Shown in pieces: positions 1 to 11,500 of a stretch of DNA of 64,000 bases. A program made the translations under genes and the position numbers. The number at the start of each line of letters is the position of its first letter. Positions within the stretch are counted from its first letter, which is position 1. The notes beneath the pieces are model-generated. The model ran no database searches, was not told the origin of the DNA, and worked only from the letters and a program-made list of their open reading frames with translations. Source of the stretch: Cyclospora cayetanensis (taxonomy: Eukaryota; Apicomplexa; Conoidasida; Eucoccidiorida; Eimeriidae); NCBI RefSeq assembly GCF_002999335.1, contig NW_020312701.1:62001-126000 (forward strand), read 5' to 3'.

Positions 1-1319
1 GCATCAACAGGGGCATTCTCAGGAGCTGCCTGTGAAGCTGCTGCAGCCACAGGCCGTGGGGTGTTGAAGAGATAGTCGAACACGCGCAGCCTCGCGAGAC
101 TTTTAAGGATCTGAGTTAATTGCTCTGCGCTTAAGGTCTCATGCTGCTGCTGAGGCTGATGCTGCTGAGGCTGATGCTGAGGATAGGCAACAGTTTGCTG
201 ATTGCGCTCTCGCAGCAGAACTAGCAGACGTAGCAAGAGGTGGCGGCAGAGCAGCAGATGGTGCCTCTCCCGAGGTTTGCTGAAGCTGCTGCTACTATTG
301 CTGCATTTGGTGCTCACAAGGAAGTATCCGAGAGCAAGCAGCTGCTGCGCAGACATGCTCCCAACAGGGGAACATGCAAGGCTTGCAGCAGCAGCACCAG
401 CAGCAGCAGCAGCAGCCCGAAGCGTCTCCTCTGAGGCTGCCGCCGTTGCCGAGGCTGCTGTCGTGTGTGTTTTCGATGCTTCGATCAAACTTTCGACTCC
501 ACCTGCGTCCTCAGGCGAAGAAGTCGTGCAAGCGGAAGCCTCGAGGGCACTACGAGTACCTTGCCCGAAGCTGCTGCTGCTGCTGCTGTTGAACTCGGTT
601 GTTGCTTCAGAAGCTACAGCTTGCAGGAGCTCGGCGGATCCGCAGAGTGAGGGATGGACGGCGCTCCTTCGCTGCTGGTTCTGCTCCGGCTGCTCGCTGT
701 GCGCTGTCTGCGAGAAAAGAAGCGGCCGTCGATGCGGTGAGGCTCTGTAGGGCTGCACGAGCTGTTGATCCCGTTGCTCCCCCCCTGCAGCAGAACGGAA
801 ATGGGGAAGGTTGGCGGGGAAAAGGAGAAGCTGCTCAGCGGCGTCTCCAACGAAGCAAGTCGTTTCCTTCCACCGCTGCATCTGACGCCTTGCAGCGAAC
901 GACCCTCCTGCATGCCGCTCCTCAGCAGCAGACAGCGTTAGCCGCGGTTGGAGGCGAAGCTCATGAAATGGAGGTAGTAGCACAACCTGCTCCGGGGGGA
1001 GAAGACGTCCTGCAGGTACACCTGCTCGGACTGCCGTTCCTTCTGCTACAGTGAGGTTGATGGATGGTGCAGTCTCTCCCTCCCCACCGTTGCGATGCGC
1101 CTCCCCGCTTGAGATACTGACAGCGCTTGAGGGAGGCACAGACAAAGCGTGGTGGCTGTGCAGGTGGATACACGCAGCAGGAGAGGGTCTGCACGTGGCT
1201 GCAGCCGCTGAGCCTAAAGAAGCAGCGGCTGCGGAGAAGGTTGCTGCCTTGAAGGGCGGCATCCTTAAAGCTGCTGGTAGAGTGGCTCCTCCTACATAAC
1301 AAGACAAGAGGCGTGACAT
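1..1319 (-). CDS. Ala/Ser-rich putative organellar protein with possible HPR/RAP-type helices (3' end beyond window)
   Basis: One minus-strand frame stays open from an ATG at 1319-1317 to the left edge (439 codons, no stop reached); an in-frame TGA lies upstream at 1415-1413. The first 70 or so residues, starting MSRLLSCYVGGATLPAALRM, have no acidic residue and are rich in Arg, Ser, Ala and Leu, which fits a mitochondrial or apicoplast transit sequence. The middle is Ala/Ser-rich, with an Ala run near residue 303. Near residues 335-415 lie two Leu-rich helical stretches; the second (SAEQLTQILKSLARLRVFD, about 397-415) resembles the helical repeats of apicomplexan heptatricopeptide/RAP RNA-binding proteins. 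The RAP domain itself would lie beyond the edge, so the family call is inference. Coding character is supported by the long uninterrupted frame and typical coccidian composition. Later introns are possible. Confidence 0.7.
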   Translation of the reverse strand, partial: MSRLLSCYVGGATLPAALRMPPFKAATFSAAAASLGSAAAATCRPSPAACIHLHSHHALSVPPSSAVSISSGEAHRNGGEGETAPSINLTVAEGTAVRAGVPAGRLLPPEQVVLLPPFHELRLQPRLTLSAAEERHAGGSFAARRQMQRWKETTCFVGDAAEQLLLFPANLPHFRSAAGGEQRDQQLVQPYRASPHRRPLLFSQTAHSEQPEQNQQRRSAVHPSLCGSAELLQAVASEATTEFNSSSSSSFGQGTRSALEASACTTSSPEDAGGVESLIEASKTHTTAASATAAASEETLRAAAAAAGAAAASLACSPVGSMSAQQLLALGYFLVSTKCSNSSSSFSKPRERHHLLLCRHLLLRLLVLLRERNQQTVAYPQHQPQQHQPQQQHETLSAEQLTQILKSLARLRVFDYLFNTPRPVAAAASQAAPENAPVD

Positions 1320-2196
1320 CCAATCCCCCAGGCCTGCTGACGTGCAAAATTGAGCCGCTGCTTGAAGATTTCTACCTGCTAGCAGCGCTGGTGTCGTACC
1401 GGCAACAACGGCTCAACGGCCAACCCCTTCTTCCTGCTTGGTGCGACGCTGAGAGGTGCGAATCCCCTACAGGACGCTGACTTGTCCTCCTCCGTCTACC
1501 CTCCCTCTCCTCATCCAGCGACACCTGCCTGAGGGGGGCCCCTCCAAGGGGCCCCCTCCAAGATAGGACGGTATCGCCGAGATTTTCCTTAGCCAACGCC
1601 TTCGAAGGCGATACATATACATATGTATATACGCATATTAATACATGTGCTTACAAATCAAAGAATATTTGGTGCTATCCAGCACCTCTGGGGGAAGGGG
1701 GGCCCCTCCGTTACAGACTGCTCCCAGAGGACCCTTCCACCGATGCTCGTGCGGGGCCGCAGATCCCAAGCCTTCCTCGCAGCAGCAGATGAGGCAGCAC
1801 CAAATAGTGTAACTTAATGTATCGGGACGGGAAACTGGATTGTGGGCTGCCCGTGCGAAGGCGGTTGCTGCTTTTCAGTGCTGGGTACGCCTGTTGAGCT
1901 GCCGTTTGTTCGAGGCTTGAAGAATTTCAGTAACGCCGCTCGAAATCGGCAGCCTTCTTCCAGACGCTTCGGTTGTAAACCCTAAGGCGTGTAGTATGGC
2001 GCTGTAATCCCGCGGCTCGCAGGGCGCAGCTGTAGAGTTCGTTCAACAAGGCCCCTTCAGGAAGAGGTGCCGCATGATCAGTCAGGCTGGGCTGCCAAGC
2101 TGACAACTCCCCCTGAAGGGAAGATACCACACGAAAGGCGCGGACAGAAAGTTCGAGGGAGACTGGTGGGGGCGTTGCCCTGTCTATACCGCAACA
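1320..2196. other. Divergent intergenic region
   Basis: This 877-nt stretch separates the starts of the minus-strand gene (1319) and the plus-strand BUD23 gene (2197), so it should hold both promoters. It contains a G/C-rich block at about 1530-1560 with repeated GGGGCC/GGCCCC segments and an AT-rich tract with ATATGTAT-like repeats at 1613-1645. No coding exon with recognisable similarity was seen. Confidence 0.5.
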
Positions 2197-2745
2197 ATGA
2201 GCCGCCCCGAGTACTCTCTTCCCGCCGATGTGGTAAAAAGCTTCGCTCTAGATATCGCCCTTTAGCACTGTCTGAAGCAGTGTGCTGCACACATGTGCCG
2301 ATTTCGCCTTCCCATCGGCTGTTTTTTTATCAGCAAGCTGCGTCAGCGCCTTGTTGCTTCCTTGCTTTTACTGCTGGCATTCTGTGTCACTCTTGGGGCT
2401 TCAGACTCCGTTCTGCTGTTTGTTGCATTGTGCTTCTTGCGCCGTCTCTGTTTGCCTCTTAACAAGCCGAACTTGATGTTTCTGCGCTCTAACGGCGTGT
2501 TTCCTGGCCTTGTGTCCCTCTACTTCTGCAGTATTACGGGGAGGAGGAGTCGCTTCGATATGCACGCAGCTCGCGGATGCATACGGTTCAGCAACAGCTA
2601 GCAGAAAGGGCCCTCGAGATGCTCCTGCTGCCCGACGATCAGGTGGCTGCTCCGTCCTGATGTTGCTTTGATTGCGTCTGCGTAGATGCTCTTGGCATTC
2701 CTGTACCTACTGCTGTTACCCTGCTGCTGCTGCTGCTTGTCTTGC

Positions 2746-2777
<32 letters not shown>

Positions 2778-5700
2778 CTCTCTCTATCTATCTGTCTATC
2801 TATCTATCTATCTATCTCTATCTCTCTCTCTGTCTCTCTCGCTCTCTGTCTCTCTCTTTCTATCTCGTAGCTGCCAGAGCTATTCTTCTCCTAAAACGAG
2901 AGACAGACACCCTACTGCGGCTGCTCGCATTGCGCATGTACTGCAGAGCTGCTTGGTTCTGGACTTGGGCTTTGGATGCGGCATGAGCGGGGCCGTTGTT
3001 TCGGAGAAAGGTCACTTTGTTGTCGGCCTGGATATCTCACGTTCCATGCTAGGTGCTCTGCTACTGTCATCCCTGCTTTTTTCGGTTTGCTAGCTTTTGT
3101 TGTAGAGCTGCTACAGGATATGGGGCCTCCCCCCTACCCCACATTCGAACCCTCAGCCTCGCAGGCCTCCGTGAAGCCTGGAATATCTATGCCTGTCTCT
3201 CTTGCAGCTTTGCTTCTGTCCCCTGTTCGTTGAGTGCATGTCTCTGCATGCATCTGTATCTGTAGATATATATATATATAGGACTCGCTACGCTATATTG
3301 ATGGTCGAGCACTATGCATATGGGCCGAGTCCTTCAAATACATACATACAAACCCCACTCTCTTTTTAGCTCATTCCTTCTGCCACTCGAGTTGATGCGC
3401 TTGCACGAACGCAAGCCATTTAAACACCAAGACGCCTGTTTATATGGACTTCTATGTGTACTTCAGAGCAGGCCGACGAGCTCGAGAACTATAACAACGC
3501 GGATGCCATAGAGGCCGACCTTGGCAGACGTATGCTCAAACCTCCGAGTTTTAGCTTGAAATATATTTTTAGAAGAAGCCCCTTTCTGCAGGGACATGGC
3601 CGTGACACGGCATGGAAACCCCTTGATTTGCTATCGAGAGCTCCAAGGAATGTGACTTCTACTCCCGCGCTATCTTGGTTTCATGCGTATACCTCTGTGC
3701 TTTGGGTTCTTGTCTTGGGTACAAGTGTACGAGCACTTGCCGATACACGGACAAATGCCGGTATATGGGCTGCAAAACTCTCTACATCAAATGGGCAAAT
3801 TCATCTACAGCGATACGTAGCAGCACAAATATGAGCCTTCTAAGTAGATGCACCTGTGTTTTTCCAAACAGAAAATATATATATCTATATATGTATATCC
3901 ATCCACGTATGACAGATTCCCCATCCAGAGTTGAATGTCTGCTCGCAGCGTTCTATTTTCGGCCGGGGACGTTTGACGGTGCCATTTCCATAAGCGCCAT
4001 TCAATGGCTTTGCTCGGACATCAAGTCGGATTTCGGCAAGGCTATCTCTACACGCGGAGCCGAAGCAAAGGCAGAGGAGGAGGTGCCCAGCAGTGAGAGT
4101 GAGGAGGATATGGAAGAAGACAAGATTCTTGAGCAGCAGCAGCAGCAGCAGACGAAGGAGCAGCTCAGAAGGAGAGAAAGACCCGCACCTCCAGCCTCCG
4201 CCTACAGGAGACAGACTTGCTTCTTCCAGCATCTTGCGAGGGCTTTAAGGCCAGGGGCCCGAGCTGTAAGTACACTCCACCGTTCCCATGTGCAAACGGC
4301 AGATCCAGGAAGCCATGGGGGTTGCCCGTATCCAGTATTGCCATATGGAGGCCCGTCTTCATATGCATGACATTCGGGTGTGCGTGGAGATAGACGACGC
4401 CTTATGCTGTTAATCCGTATGTGTGATCATTGTGTCTATTGGTGCGTACACGTCCCTGTCTACTTCTGCTCGTGAATGACCTGTAGATGGGCAAGTGTGC
4501 ATGAATTAATGAAATGCCAGAAATGCCAGTCGATATGCTATGGATGTTAACAAATGAACGCATTCACACCACGACATACTTACGGGATCGATAAGCCACT
4601 TTGGATGCGCCATCGACAAATACTGCTGTTGCAGATGCTGTTACAGTTCCGCTTGCAGCTGGTTTTTGTAATTGCGCTACAGGCATTGCAGTTCTACCCG
4701 GACAATGCGGAGCAGCTGGAGAGTCTCACGTCTGCTGCTTTACGAAGCGGTTTTGAGGGAGGTCTCGTAGTTGACTTTCCAAACTCTACGAGGGCCAAAA
4801 AGTAATACGCAGCGACTCACTTTGTCTCGTTCGGATTCTGATCTCCTTTGTAATATTGCCTTCGCTCCTCCCGTATCTTGCTCTACCGTATCCTGCTTTT
4901 CCATTGCTGGAAATCTGCTCACCGCAGTCCTGCTGGCTCCCCAAATGCGGGCTAGCCCTGTCGCTGTCCCTTCATCGCTTCGTGCGCGTGTGCCTCTAGT
5001 TCGTCCCCGTTTGCGGGATTCAGGCGATATGAGACATGAGTCTCCAAGCCTTGCTCGAATGCTAAGCTTTGCATGCGCTTACGGTTGTGAACTGTGGCAG
5101 CTAGAAAATGTTCTTGTACTGTCAACCCGAGGGTAGAGGCACTTTCATGTCTTTGCGCATACACATAGACTTCTATTGAACCTTATGCATCTTGAATGGT
5201 TTTTATTGGCTAAATTGAATTGCTTCATGGGACGCCATTAACATTTTGGCCGGATGCGCCCGTCGTGTCTTTTGCTACTTGCTCTGTGTGTTGGACAGTC
5301 ATCCTTCCTTGCCAGTTCTGCTATGGTTGCTAGTGCTTTTCCTGTACGATCAGATACTTTTTATGCTTATGGCTGCCCGGTGGACAAAGTCGGAAGACGC
5401 AGCAGCTGCCAAAGGCACTTGGCAATTCCGCAGTCATAAACATGGGAAGAGAGTCAGCGCCGCCACCCAGGGTTAAGGGTTTACATCCTCTTGTTTATAA
5501 CATCACTGTTCATTAATGGCTCTCTCCTCACCTCACCTTGATCCGTCTGCATGGGGCTTAGGGATTACCTGATTCTGTAAGTGTAACGTGCTCTATCTAG
5601 TATTTCAGGGGAATTCCATGCGCACTTCGGTCTATGCCATTTTTGCACAGGCGTCCAATGGTGTCTGGGCGTCGCGCGAAGAAGCAGATCAGCAAACGGG

Positions 5701-5976
5701 AGTGGATCAGCAAAAAGAAGGAGCAGCAAATTAAGAAGGTATTTGTTGACCCATCCTTTCTGCTGGTGGTAGTACCACCCTGGGCTGCGCTATCTGCCCA
5801 TGGTACCGTTGGCCGCGTTCCCTCGTCCTGGCGAGCCTGGCTGTGTACATATCTCACTGTGTTCGGTAGGATATCTGTGAACTATGCGGAAGTGCTGTTT
5901 GCTATGGGGCGAACAGGGAAAAAAGGTCCGACCAGACTCGAAGTACACCGGCCGGAAGCGGAAGGACAAATTCTAG
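2197..5976 (+). CDS. BUD23: 18S rRNA (guanine-N7) methyltransferase BUD23, nine exons
   Basis: Exons read from conserved protein and splice sites: 2197-2232, 2532-2642, 2947-3052, 3467-3529, 3949-4265, 4683-4801, 5354-5452, 5651-5738, 5917-5976. They total 999 nt (332 aa) and every phase matches. The family methylates N7 of a guanine in 18S rRNA during 40S assembly, with TRM112 as partner. Seen: the N terminus [19 protein letters not shown]-adenosylmethionine motif VLDLGFGCG at residues 53-61, [43 protein letters not shown], and the basic C-terminal box [12 protein letters not shown] that marks BUD23. An insertion of roughly 50 acidic and Gln-rich residues (with a Q run at 4133-4152) sits between the QWLC motif and [12 protein letters not shown], which explains the length over the human protein (about 281 aa). 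Start chosen because MSRPE is the conserved N terminus. Confidence 0.94.
2745..2866 (+). repeat. CT/TTTC/TATC compound microsatellite
   Basis: A pure pyrimidine-rich run of CTCT, TTTC and TATC units lies inside BUD23 intron 2, upstream of the acceptor used at 2947. It creates long plus-strand open frames encoding Leu/Ser/Phe/Tyr-rich nonsense, which should not be annotated. Confidence 0.9.
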
Positions 5977-6507
5977 TATGTGTGCTCTACTGAAAAACAG
6001 GTCCGCCACAAGCGGACCGAAGACGAGCTTGTTATGAGCTTCGACCTAATCGGCGCAGCGGCATGACTGGTTCTTTAGCAGCTTTCTACCAGCGACAATA
6101 CTGGTTGTTGCCTTCGTATGAAGGATGTTGTCTGCACTGATACCACCTGTGCACTGCTGGGTGCGGCACAAGCAGGGAGACTAATAGTATGGGTTACAAC
6201 AAAAGCTGTTGCAGATGCGACTTTGAGACAAAATTTAAGTGCCGTAACGGAGCTTTGCTACGTCACATGCAGTTTATGCTCTAGCCAAAAGGGACACCTC
6301 TTTTAAGGTGTCTAAAATACCAGGAGTGAGCGCGCTCTTAATAGCATGTAGTGTATGCTACCTGCATACACCTGGCGCCCAGAGGAATAAGTATAGTGCC
6401 GTACTGCATACAGTAGGTATCGGCGATGTACACTGCAGTGTTCTTCTACATGCCCGTAGCTCTTCACTGCTTTGCCTTCTCTGTAACGATATAATTGTTG
6501 CCGACTT
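5977..6507. other. Convergent intergenic region
   Basis: This stretch lies between the stop of BUD23 and the stop of the minus-strand secreted-protein gene, so it should hold two 3' untranslated regions. Only short stop-rich frames are present; I see no gene in it. Confidence 0.5.
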
Positions 6508-7188
6508 TTAGTGCTCCTGTTCCCGTAGGGCGATGCTGTCAGATGTTGGGGTAGTTGTGAGGCCGCTGAGGCGCTGTCGCCTATAGGCATCCCACGGCTG
6601 CGCTGCTGTATTCTGCAGTAGCTGCTCTACCAGTACGTCCTGCCGCATTTCATCTGACATCCATTGTTGCTGGCGCTCCTGGGATCGCCTGTGCACTGGA
6701 AGGTACAAACGAGTGTCAAATGTGCTATTGTCTTCCGCCGACACGTCTACTGGGGCATCTCCAGAAAACGGCGCTGCGGGGGCAGCAGACGTGTTCAGTT
6801 GGGGTACAGAGTCGCCTTCAGAGTTTGAATCGGCAGTGGATACTTCGGAACGTCCTGCTGATTCAAACCCCTCTCTGCTGCTAAGAAGCTTAGCAGACGA
6901 AGCGTGGCCAAAGGGAGAAGGCTCGGACACCAGATGTACTTCTGATGTTGCACGAGCTGGGATCTCTGGAGCCGTCTGTTCTCGTGTGTCAGAAGTCAGG
7001 CGGCCCTCTTGAGGTGTCAGTGGAGGTTCAGGTTCTTGACTACTTGTTGTGGATGCCAAGAATGCTGCCGAGCCTGCAGATTGTGCTTCAGCTAAGGCCT
7101 CTTCAGCGGGCGCTGCAGCAGCCAGCTGCAGGGAGATTGCGGTGAGGAGGGTGAGGTGCAGGATTTTCTTGGGGCAGCACATCTTCAT
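6508..7188 (-). CDS. Predicted secreted protein of unknown function (226 aa)
   Basis: The frame is open for 266 codons from 7308, but the ATG at 7188 is preferred because it starts a good signal peptide: MKMCCPKKI followed by a hydrophobic core ending in AAAAP, with probable cleavage near residue 27. The mature part is rich in Ser, Thr, Glu, Pro and Ala and looks disordered; the last 70 residues are more charged (SQERQQQW, then RRQRLSGL near the C terminus). No transmembrane segment after the signal and no recognised domain. Dense-granule or other secreted coccidian proteins often look like this, but that is inference. The RRQRL motif is similar to export-processing sites (RRLxx/RxLxE types), with no proof that it is used. 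No intron is required, though an unrecognised 3' exon cannot be excluded. Confidence 0.6.
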   Translation of the reverse strand: MKMCCPKKILHLTLLTAISLQLAAAAPAEEALAEAQSAGSAAFLASTTSSQEPEPPLTPQEGRLTSDTREQTAPEIPARATSEVHLVSEPSPFGHASSAKLLSSREGFESAGRSEVSTADSNSEGDSVPQLNTSAAPAAPFSGDAPVDVSAEDNSTFDTRLYLPVHRRSQERQQQWMSDEMRQDVLVEQLLQNTAAQPWDAYRRQRLSGLTTTPTSDSIALREQEH

Positions 7189-8166
7189 ATGAGTGGAAGG
7201 TGTACCTAGGAGTGATTGGATCACTGCAATCTGCGCGGGAATGGAGGTGCAGAAAACGTTCGGAACCAGGGTGAAGGAAAGAATGCGAACGCTTGGGGGG
7301 TTGATCACCTCGAATGTGTTCTTTTTATGGGGAAAACGGGGGGGCTTTAAGTCAAAAAAACAGCATGTAAGCGAGCGATTTTTATACTTGCCAATCGAAG
7401 TTGTAATTTGTGAAGGGATACAAACGAGTAAATCTCTAGGGAGATGCCATTATTTTCGGGAGAGCGAGGGAGAGCCCCGATTGTTCGCAGGGTCACCTGC
7501 CTGATATTGCGGGCGTACAGCTTCAAAGTTCTTCGACCGAAGTCAACCTATCTTGACTTCTAGACTGCTACACTTTATCCACTCCAAGGATTTAACCTAT
7601 ATAGAACGCATCTTCATGCCGCTGTGGAGAAAAACCTCGTGGCATTCCCCGGACATCCCAAGTGCTGCTACTGACACCACACGCTCTACCTACTAAAGCA
7701 CTGGCATAAACAAGCAAAAAAAAGAGACCCTTGATTGTCTAAATTGATGGGCTTTCAAATGCTATCTTTGTAAAGACCGCTTACGAGCAGGGGACCTCGG
7801 TGGCCTCGTGCTAATGCGGTATTTCTTGCTGTCCCACCTTCAAGGAGAAAAGGCCCATCCACAGGTTCTCAACCTCTTTATTCACGAATCCATTCGCCTT
7901 CTTGAGCAATGTCAATTGAATAAAGTGTGCGGACGGAGGGGGTGCCTTAGCTACCCGAGTACACACTATGCTGAAAGTTTTCTGCAGTGTTCGTCCCACC
8001 TGAATAATATTTTCCACAATTTCAGTGAAGCCCTTATAATGGGAGAAACTATATGAACAGAGTTATTACCAAAGGCCCAATTTTTAATCTGAGTTGAGTG
8101 CTCACTGCGTGGTGTGGCTATTCTTGCATGCCCCTTATTGCAGGGCATTGCACCAAACTCCAGCAT
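7189..8166. other. Intergenic region upstream of secreted-protein gene
   Basis: AT-richer DNA between the start of the minus-strand gene and the left LTR of retroelement copy A. It contains only short open frames without recognisable similarity. The promoter of the minus-strand gene should lie in 7189-7700. Confidence 0.4.
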
Positions 8167-8530
8167 TGTAGCAGGCTAAGCTACATTTACACACTTTCTT
8201 TCAGGCTAGCTACATCGATTAAAAGTGTGAATTCAGCGTGAACTTCTATCATGCTTGCTATTATGTGCTATTTGCTGAATGATACCGTTAGCTCGATACC
8301 GAGAAAACGCACTCTCGTTTGCCTTTGCCATAGATGGTATGCGCAACTAGCTGTGAATGAACGGACTGCTTACAAGGGTGCAGCTACGCGCATTCGGGCT
8401 GGTCCTCTCCCCTTATGTTGGGAGCTTCTCGGGGACGCGGACAGGGAAGGTTTTACTTTTTTGGAAGATTTAGTAGCAATCTTTTAAGCTTGCATTGTAT
8501 TTAGAGCTAAGTGTCTCCGTACGGAGATCT
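8167..8530 (+). repeat. 5' LTR of copy A (approximate end)
   Basis: It begins TGTAGCAGGCTAAGCTACA, whose outer six bases at each side are perfect inverted repeats, and is alignable by eye with the segments starting at 13586, 25772 and 31195. Shared internal blocks include AGCTCGATAC, CTAGCTGTGAATG, GCAGCTACGCGC and the CTTATG...GGGA...GGGG-CGGACAGGG block near 8410-8450. It ends somewhere after the CTCCGTACGGAGA block at about 8516-8528. Confidence 0.65.
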
Positions 8531-11500
8531 TATCGGTAGCATTACAGTTGCTAGCAGCTCCTGGTTCGATGCAGCAGCTCCCCGTTTTATCCATCGGTTT
8601 CGAGTGAGCAGTGGGACGTCTGTTTGCCCCACAACAGTTGTCTGCTTTCAAACAGATTATGTTGTAATTCAATGGGCTGACGTTCTTGGAAAAGCTGTAA
8701 GGAAAAAAGACCTGTCGATGGGAGCTGGCGGTATTGAAAAGCCTACTGCGGAGGCAGAGCCCGCCCCGCAAGCTTTAACGAACGCGGTAGTCCCGCAGCT
8801 TCCAACGAGGCATAAATTGCTAGCCAATGCTATTTTCATTCATGCGTCTATGAGGTTATGCCGGCCAGAAAAGCGCGACAGCTGTAAAGATGCCCAAATA
8901 TTCGAAAACTGTATTCGCCTGGTTAAGATTTTCTTGCGTTGTTCCCCTGGATTAAGATGGAGAACTGCGTTTTGTTGCACGCTGCTTGGAAGCACAAGCA
9001 TTTCAGTGGCAGCTCTTTTGATGTGGAGAAAGTCGTCAGCCTGTAGGGAATACTACAGCTCAAGTCTTTGCACAGGCCTTACCTCATTGATTTATGCTGG
9101 GATCAGCTCTCCAGCAAGCTTTGAGAGGAATGGGCAAGCTGAATAATCGAACAGCATACAAGAGTCTCGACAAACATTAAAGTTCTGTCCGCCACAGCCA
9201 CGACGTAAACGATCAGCCGCTTTCGAAGCGGCCCCACGCAAAGTATACCCAGGATGTCACGTCAGTTGGTAACAGGATGATTAGCAACTCACAGAATAAG
9301 AGGTTGTCTTGTGGAACTCCCAGATAAAATGGACTGGAGGGGGGTTAGGAGCAATTAGTCGCAATGCCTGTCTCTCTGGCTTAAAGGAAGAGCCAAGTCT
9401 GGCATTTGAATCCATAGGTTTGAGCTGTATCATCCAAGTGTAGCCTGTAGTCAATACTGGACCAGAAAACAAAATCCGAAGGATTTTAACTTCTAGGCAA
9501 CCCAGCTAGCCTCCCAATAACGCCCCCGCTTTAGTCATGGGAGATTCAGTCAAATATTGTGAAGTAAACGCGGTCTAAAAGGCCAAAGAACTTGAGGGAC
9601 AAGACCGGGGAAAGGGGAACCAGGATACTTGGCGAGCAAACACATGAGCATCCGAGAACATCTTGGCCCAGTCATGCTGAAGCCCACTTAATGGGGTAGG
9701 CAGAAGAGAGCCTCACCTGGGCACCGACCATGACATAATTCTGCACAGCCACAAGCAGAAATTAGTGATCAGGACCAGCTAGCAATACTAAACAGTTGAG
9801 GTGAGGTCTATATTTTATCCTAGCGAACAAAGAAGTGCCATCTGCCTATTCATTCCTTGATGCTGTCCCGAAGATTCACCCTTGTTAGCTGCCGGAAGAA
9901 CGCGAAGTTTGACAAATCGGTACTTAAGTGCCTTCCAAATTAAAATTGGGTTTTGTCAGCGGGCGCCAACACTTTTATATTAAACGCTCCCCAAGACAAA
10001 ATCACAGGAAAGCCATGGGTAGTCCAATGAAAGTGGAGCACGTGGCTACCCCTGCAGCGTGCGAAAATCAATGTGTCAAAAAACGCTAAAACGAAGTATG
10101 TCTTGCTTCTCCAATTACGCTCATTTTATCCGTGGTGAATGTGGTAGTGGTGGTACCTCAACAAAGGCGATACAGGCTTTTGATTTGGGCCGCTCAGCAG
10201 CACAGTAGGAGGAAACGGTTTTGAGCGCGCATACCATCATACTGGCTCTGTAGCTGCACTTCATCAAATGATATGTCCAATGGTTTGCTCGCGGACCGGC
10301 AGGAATGGGCAAATGTCAAGGATGCGTTAGCGGCCCTGCTAAATAAGCACGAGATGCCAGCCGGGTAATACCTGCTGGTCGCTGACTGAGTCGTGTTGCG
10401 GTAATCTGTGGGTAAGACCCCAGATATATAACACAAAATTCGCGGCCCACACGGTACCACCAAGACATTGAGCGGCAGGCGAAGCACTTACTGAGAAGAC
10501 AGAGCGCAGGAGTTGAGCATCCCTTAGGAGCATAAGCTGGTGGTGGCGCATACGACAGATGGAAGTTGTCATATGTGCGCTCATGTTGAGCTAGTAAACA
10601 GAATAATTGTGGAATATAAGTTTTTTGACGCATCATGCTGGCTAAACTCGAACCCGAGAAAACGGCTTTATGTGTATGCCGGTAGGACTTGCTAGTACCC
10701 TAGCGGAACTGCGGCGTTAATTGATTCGCGGTTTCTGTGAACCTCTTAAAGATGGGTGTATAGCTTTACATGGACATCTTAATAGTCCGCCCGAGCGTTT
10801 AGAAAAGCCTGCAACACTAGCTGCGTGGGCTTTCGCTGTTGCAAGACAAGCAATGATATGTGCAGGAACGTCAGTGTTTGCCTTTGACAAACGTAATTGC
10901 ATTCAAGGGGCTCTGCATTTCAACTTTTAAAAATGAACTTGAACACGGGAAAATTTTGGCGCTCAAGGAGTGACCTTCACTTTTGTCACACATGCCTGTT
11001 GCGCAGTGCCACGGGCTTGCGTGTTGTTGGCAAACTTCATTCCTGGGTTTGCTCTGACCGCTCCAACTACGACTGTTCTGCTTGAGAAACCTTAGTTTGC
11101 GACCTGATCAACGAAGGCCGATGCTGCAGCAAGAATGCTTTCCGCCCGTCTTAAATTTCCCCGGGAATTCGTGCTGCTGATTATGAGCGTCCTTGGTTCC
11201 TAACAATCGATGCCAATGACACCGCGGTGAGTACTCTGCACCGTCAACCGGCTATAGGATCTTTGATGCATCAGGTTATTGTTGGTTATTTTCATCGTTT
11301 CGCCGGAAACGCGAAAGGGCATTCTATGTGGGAAAATAGCTTTGTAGGGTTCGGTGTAGCGTCTAGAATTTCCGGCCTTATTTATGTAGGCTTCGCGTTA
11401 TTGTCCACACCTGCCATCAACATTTAATGTTCCTTTAGGGACTTGATGATCCTAAAGTTGTGGGCTGGCTTGGTTGCTTTCTGAAGTAGGAATGTATGGT

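Noticed and set aside
2686..3093. Leu/Ser/Tyr-rich frames over the pyrimidine microsatellite
   Set aside because: These are products of the simple repeat in BUD23 intron 2; only the part from 2947 is coding, in one frame.
3120..3175. tRNA-like T-loop (reverse complement contains GGTTCGAAT)
   Set aside because: The bases on either side of the loop do not pair into a T stem and no acceptor or anticodon arm could be placed. It lies in BUD23 intron 3.
5254..5439. Plus-strand open frame with a signal-peptide-like start ([15 protein letters not shown])
   Set aside because: It spans the end of BUD23 intron 6 and exon 7 in the wrong frame; exon 7 reads YFLCLW in the conserved frame.
8511..9146. 211-codon plus frame in copy A as an independent gene
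   Set aside because: It shares sequence blocks with the gag region of copy B and lies just inside the LTR, so it is a decayed gag fragment mixed with out-of-frame sequence.
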